This document shows, piece after piece, positions 4,999 to 7,485 of a stretch of 7,485 bases of DNA (position 1 is the stretch's first letter; the number at the start of each line of letters is the position of its first letter). Both the position numbers and the translations under genes were made by a program. A model generated the notes under the pieces. It saw nothing but the letters and a program-made list of their open reading frames with translations, did no database searches and was not told where the DNA came from. Where the stretch lies: assembly GCA_937988795.1 (NCBI GenBank), contig CALKHY010000192.1, positions 1-7,485 of the forward strand, given 5' to 3'. This DNA comes from an uncultured Candidatus Saccharibacteria bacterium. Its GTDB lineage: Bacteria; Patescibacteriota; Saccharimonadia; Saccharimonadales; UBA4665.

Positions 4999-5091
4999 AT
5001 GGTTTACGCCAATCCGTTTACTAGCGCAAGCAAAGTTTGGGGCTTTTTCGGCTTTTATTTTGCATACGCATATAAGCGGATTGAGTCGTAA
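4999..5091 (+). CDS. Leader peptide, Phe/Tyr/Trp-rich
   Basis: Thirty-residue ORF starting MVYANPFTSASK, followed by VWGFFGFYFAYAY and ending KRIES. The central stretch of 13 residues contains one Trp, four Phe and three Tyr, so it should sense charged aromatic tRNAs, chiefly Phe and Tyr. The last codons (CGG ATT GAG TC) form the antiterminator arm. Trp-, Phe- or Tyr-rich leaders are known before trp, phe and tyr biosynthetic or pheST genes; here the leader precedes an 84-aa gene of unknown role. The ATG is probably at the mRNA 5' end. A membrane peptide is an alternative reading of so many aromatic residues, but the flanking RNA structure argues strongly for attenuation. Confidence 0.88.
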   Translation: MVYANPFTSASKVWGFFGFYFAYAYKRIES

Positions 5092-5129
5092 AACAAAATA
5101 ATCAAATAGCAACCAACCGGGCTCAATCC
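5010..5129 (+). promoter_or_regulatory. Alternative RNA pairings of the aromatic attenuator
   Basis: CAATCCGTTT (5010-5019, early leader codons) pairs with AAGCGGATTG (5074-5083) over 10 positions with one G-U, the 1:2 hairpin. GGATTGAGTC (5078-5087) pairs with GGCTCAATCC (5120-5129) over 10 positions with one G-U, the antiterminator, which takes the 5' arm and loop of the terminator. The segments at 5074-5087 are shared, so the two are exclusive. Confidence 0.84.
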
Positions 5130-5144
5130 AAGAGCCCGGTTTTT
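5116..5144 (+). terminator. Attenuator terminator, aromatic unit
   Basis: Nine-pair stem ACCGGGCTC (5116-5124) and GAGCCCGGT (5132-5140), 7-base loop, followed by a run of T to 5144. The stem sequence CCGGGCTC/GAGCCCGG is the same as in units 1 and 2, although the unit is on the other strand and senses other amino acids. Confidence 0.9.
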
Positions 5145-5162
5145 AAATGGGAGAAAAGATTC

Positions 5163-5417
5163 ATGGCAGGATCAATAGAAACAGGAGTAGGAGTAGGAGA
5201 TGCTAGCCGTCAGGCAGAGCACCTGTTGGAAGCACAACAATTCTTGGATGCACTGCCACCACGACAACGGCTACTCGCGCCAGATATTGGGGCGATTGTT
5301 GCGCGGATGGGCGAAGTCGAGCCGCCATTGCCTGCATCGACAGCTGCAATGTTACTTGGAGTTCCGGGCGATGTTGCGCTTAATGCGGTAGCGAAGCTAC
5401 GATCTAGGCGTAATTAA
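5163..5417 (+). CDS. Orphan 84-aa protein under aromatic attenuation
   Basis: Not recognised. The ATG at 5163 follows GGAG (5150-5153) by nine bases and lies just after the attenuator terminator, so it is the structural gene of the aromatic-leader unit. The protein has a Gly-rich start, a helical centre (AEHLLEAQQFLDAL, about residues 18-31), and a C-terminal segment ASTAAMLLGVPGDVALNAV that loosely resembles the TAAELLGVS helix-turn-helix of small DNA-binding antitoxins and excisionase-like proteins; the match is weak. Its TAA overlaps the ATG of the next, frame-broken reading frame (TAATG, 5415-5419), so the two form a coupled pair. A two-gene antitoxin/nucleotidyltransferase-like module is possible but only suggested by this order. 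Confidence 0.55.
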   Translation: MAGSIETGVGVGDASRQAEHLLEAQQFLDALPPRQRLLAPDIGAIVARMGEVEPPLPASTAAMLLGVPGDVALNAVAKLRSRRN

Positions 5418-5921
5418 TGTTAGCGCTGAGAGCCGACACATATAGAGATATTATTATGGCTCATGATTATGCAGAGCCTTTCGATGTTGAGGCTATGTCT
5501 CCCGACAGAAATTCGTAGACCTAAACAAACGAGTGTGGGGGTCGGACAATTACTTACTGGGTTACCGTGTCTTCCTCGAGGGTCGTCAATATCCGGTGCA
5601 CGGCATGTTCTTCCCCGAAATGTTACAGTACGACGGGCATAGGTCTTTGCCCAAAGATTTTGATGCGGCCCTAGAGGCGAGCGAAGTGGTAGGTGGGCTT
5701 GCGGTACTCCGGTACATATGTTGGCCGAGACAAAGCTGCAAGCTGGGCGGGTAAAAGATGTGGCTGGCATTATAAAGGCGCATATTATTGCGAGCGCAGA
5801 ACACCACGCCGTGGCCGAGGATCCGGTATGGCTGCAGAGATGGCCCGAACTGGGAATATGGAAGCCAATCATGCCCGCGTATGGCGCGGCGACATGGTCG
5901 TACGGGTGCCTGGATGGCTGA
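5417..5921 (+). pseudogene. Frame-broken nucleotidyltransferase-like gene
   Basis: Three consecutive reading frames join into one protein-like sequence. The first runs from the ATG at 5417 to TAG 5516-5518 (MLALRADTYRDIIMAHDYAE...). The second covers about 5491-5700 (FVDLNKRVWGSDNYLLGYRV, then EGRQYPVHGMFFPEM, then EASEVVGGLAVL). The third covers about 5703-5921 (TPVHMLAETKLQAGRVKDVAGI, shown here in parts: TPVHML, AETKL, AGRVKDVAGI). The last block resembles the GL.VL(S/T)P..LL..KL.AGR.KD..DI signature near the C-terminus of minimal nucleotidyltransferase-fold proteins (AbiEii-like and related families). Both joins are shifts in the same direction (-1 or +2), and I see no A/T-rich slippery heptamer, so indels (decay or assembly error) are likelier than programmed shifting. 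The TAATG overlap with the 84-aa gene shows the start. No catalytic GS...D.D motif is evident. Confidence 0.45.
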
Positions 5922-6018
5922 GTCATCTAGTAGGGGTTGACTTTGACCATCCGGCCTTTGCTGCTGTGAGCAGACCTGCATAGTTGTATAGTCTGTATCG
6001 ATAATATTGATTGTATTG
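5922..6018. other. Convergent intergenic gap, nothing recognised
   Basis: These 97 bases separate the plus-strand broken gene from the end of the minus-strand ThyX-like gene. The part next to 6018 is AT-rich. I see no convincing terminator for either strand, no RNA gene and no repeat. Confidence 0.5.
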
Positions 6019-7485
6019 TCAGGAAGTCTTTTGGCGGGCTTCGGCCGTGGTTTTTTTAGGGGGTTCTGCAATTGTTGGGTGGGCTTCGGCTTGCTTTTCG
6101 CGCATTGTTTGCGTAGTGGGGTTGTCTGGGAGATTTGAGAGTTGTGCTGCGTTGATGGTCAGCTTCCAGCGCTGGACGTGGCCGTGGAGGGTGGCATACT
6201 GGGCTTCCTGGTAGTGGCCGGCGGCTTGGAGATCGCTGTAGAGTTCGAGGCTGAGGTCGAAGCACTTTTCGTAGGTGTCGGTGAGGCCGGCATCTTCGAC
6301 GACTTTCGGCACGTCGTAGCCGTGGCGTGGCGTGAGGGTTTGGGCTTCCAGCGCTTCTGACGGATATCGCTGCAGTTCGCGGAACGTGCTGTACGGCGTG
6401 AGCAGGTCCCAGCTGTAGTGGACGCGCTCTAGTGCCGGGCCGACTGGGGCGTCGGCGTCAGACAAGTATGCTTCGAGCACGTCGAGCTTGCGGTTCATGG
6501 GCCAGCTGGCGATGCGGTCCTGGATGGTTCGCAGCGGCAGACCGGTGTGCGAGTACATGATGTCGGCGATCAGGTCGTTTTCGTTGCGCGGCCAGATGGC
6601 AATGAGTGTGACTGGCTCCTGTTGGCCGATGTGGTTTTCGGCCAGGAATTCATCCGCGATGGCTGCGACCGCAGTAAGTCCGACGCGCTTTGACGGCTTC
6701 GGATCGTTTGTAAACAGATCTGGATTTTGCTTGATAGCTTGGGCGAAGAGGCTGGCGCCGGCGGCTTGTAGTTCCGGTAGAGGATCGTTAATTAACGACA
6801 CAATGAGCTGTTCGATGTTGGGGTCGTTTGGCGAGATTTGCACCGTTGCGCTGACGCCTACTGGTAGCACTGCGCTGGCCACAGACCGGGCTTCGGCCGC
6901 GTCCAGCCCGCCCTTTTTGCCGAGACCGGCGACGATTTTGGCATACAGCCCCAGTAGCGTGCTGGTCTTTGATTCGTAGGCTTTTTGGGCAGCAGGAATG
7001 AGGTTGTGTGGCTGGTAAACGTGCGGCGTATCCGGGTATGTGACGCGCGCGCCAGGAATGATGCGTTCAATTTTTTGGACGAGTAGCCCGCTGGCGTCCT
7101 CTAGTACGAGGTTGGCGTGCGGCACCGCCTCTATCGTAACTTCGCGAAGCTTGACTTCTACGTCGGCTGCTGCGGCCGTTGGTTCCTCGGCGTCATCAGT
7201 GTCGGCGCCGGCAACTTCCGGCAGCTCGGCCGGCTTGGTCCGCTTCTTCGGCTTGTCCGCAGGCGGAGGCGGCAGGAGCGGACTGATCTTTTCCCACAGC
7301 ATGTTGTTGATGGTTGGGATGTCCAGCAGCTCCCCGCTGCGCACGCAGTCTAGCCGCTGGAAGTCCTTGGGGAACAGCTGGGCCAGGTCATCAAACACCA
7401 GCACGGCGCGCTCGAGGTGCAGCCGGTCAGCCTCGTGGATGTCTTTCTTCTTTCCTGTTTTGAGGATCAGCTGCTCGGAGATGTA
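6019..7485 (-). CDS. ThyX-like (FAD-dependent thymidylate synthase family) protein, 5' end outside window
   Basis: The reading frame is open to the right edge; 488 C-terminal residues are visible, so the true start lies outside, and a GTG at 7404 is probably internal. Two stretches resemble double-domain ThyX-like proteins: ANLVLEDASGLLVQKIE through to the AVLP segment and NDPLPELQAAG (end of a first domain), then NDLIADIMYSHTGLPL, ERVHYSWDLLTPYSTFRELQ, LTPRHGYDVP and an AQYATLHGH segment (second domain). The position of the ThyX motif RHRxxS reads QRYPSEALEAQ (6340-6372), so the key residues are not conserved and activity as a thymidylate synthase is doubtful. Between residues about 70 and 115 of the visible part is a Pro/Lys/acidic low-complexity insert (PPPPADKPKKRTKP...). 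The Lys/Pro/Thr-rich tail ends AEARQKTS. Family assignment is from memory of conserved blocks. Confidence 0.5.
   Translation of the reverse strand, partial: YISEQLILKTGKKKDIHEADRLHLERAVLVFDDLAQLFPKDFQRLDCVRSGELLDIPTINNMLWEKISPLLPPPPADKPKKRTKPAELPEVAGADTDDAEEPTAAAADVEVKLREVTIEAVPHANLVLEDASGLLVQKIERIIPGARVTYPDTPHVYQPHNLIPAAQKAYESKTSTLLGLYAKIVAGLGKKGGLDAAEARSVASAVLPVGVSATVQISPNDPNIEQLIVSLINDPLPELQAAGASLFAQAIKQNPDLFTNDPKPSKRVGLTAVAAIADEFLAENHIGQQEPVTLIAIWPRNENDLIADIMYSHTGLPLRTIQDRIASWPMNRKLDVLEAYLSDADAPVGPALERVHYSWDLLTPYSTFRELQRYPSEALEAQTLTPRHGYDVPKVVEDAGLTDTYEKCFDLSLELYSDLQAAGHYQEAQYATLHGHVQRWKLTINAAQLSNLPDNPTTQTMREKQAEAHPTIAEPPKKTTAEARQKTS

Noticed and set aside
2961..5144. Repeated hairpins as a CRISPR array or mobile repeat family.
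   Set aside because: The repeats are spaced irregularly, occur on both strands, always follow a leader ORF and precede a gene, and have no spacers; they are attenuator terminators.
5420..6071. Minus-strand open frames of 161 and 168 codons opposite the broken gene.
   Set aside because: No ribosome binding site or recognisable motif was seen, and the plus-strand frames carry the family-like AGRVKD block and the TAATG coupling.

Overview
The window reads as bacterial DNA of about 50-55 % G+C with compact, overlapping genes and standard use of TGA as a stop. The gene style and a double-domain ThyX-like protein are compatible with an environmental member of the candidate phyla radiation (Patescibacteria, perhaps Saccharibacteria). 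That assignment is inference from memory of such proteins, not a search result.

Layout. (1) From 2942 down to 1, on the minus strand, runs a tightly packed branched-chain amino acid operon: ridA, ilvB (acetolactate synthase large subunit), a one-domain ACT regulatory subunit (ilvN-like), and ilvA (threonine dehydratase, cut by the window edge). Its promoter, a short Ile/Leu/Val-rich leader peptide and an attenuator lie at 2961-3122. (2) Between 3151 and 5144 lies an accessory region with four more units of the same design: a short leader ORF full of codons for one amino-acid family, an antiterminator arm at its end, and a Rho-independent terminator before a gene. The controlled genes are an 81-aa and a 74-aa orphan protein, a 251-aa protein resembling EndoU-family ribonucleases (all minus strand), and an 84-aa protein on the plus strand with an aromatic (Phe/Tyr/Trp) leader. 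(3) From 5417 to 5921 follows a frame-broken gene resembling the C-terminal part of minimal nucleotidyltransferase-fold proteins, translationally coupled to the 84-aa gene. (4) From 6019 to the right edge, on the minus strand, is the C-terminal part of a divergent ThyX-like (FAD-dependent thymidylate synthase family) protein.

The most striking content is the set of five ribosome-mediated transcription attenuators in about 2.2 kb, none of them trp/his/leu-type elements in front of the textbook genes except the ilv one. Four have a near-perfect -35/17-bp/-10 promoter placed so close to the leader ATG (6-8 bases after the -10 hexamer) that the leader mRNA should start at or next to the AUG, so the leader peptides are probably translated without a 5' UTR. 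The fifth leader starts one base after the stop codon of the upstream 74-aa gene and works inside a transcription unit.

Working model (inference): shortage of charged tRNA-Ile/Leu/Val or tRNA-Phe/Tyr/Trp stalls ribosomes on the leaders, frees the antiterminator arm and switches on not only branched-chain biosynthesis with its RidA protection enzyme, but also a putative RNase and three small proteins of unknown function: an amino-acid starvation regulon wired through attenuation.
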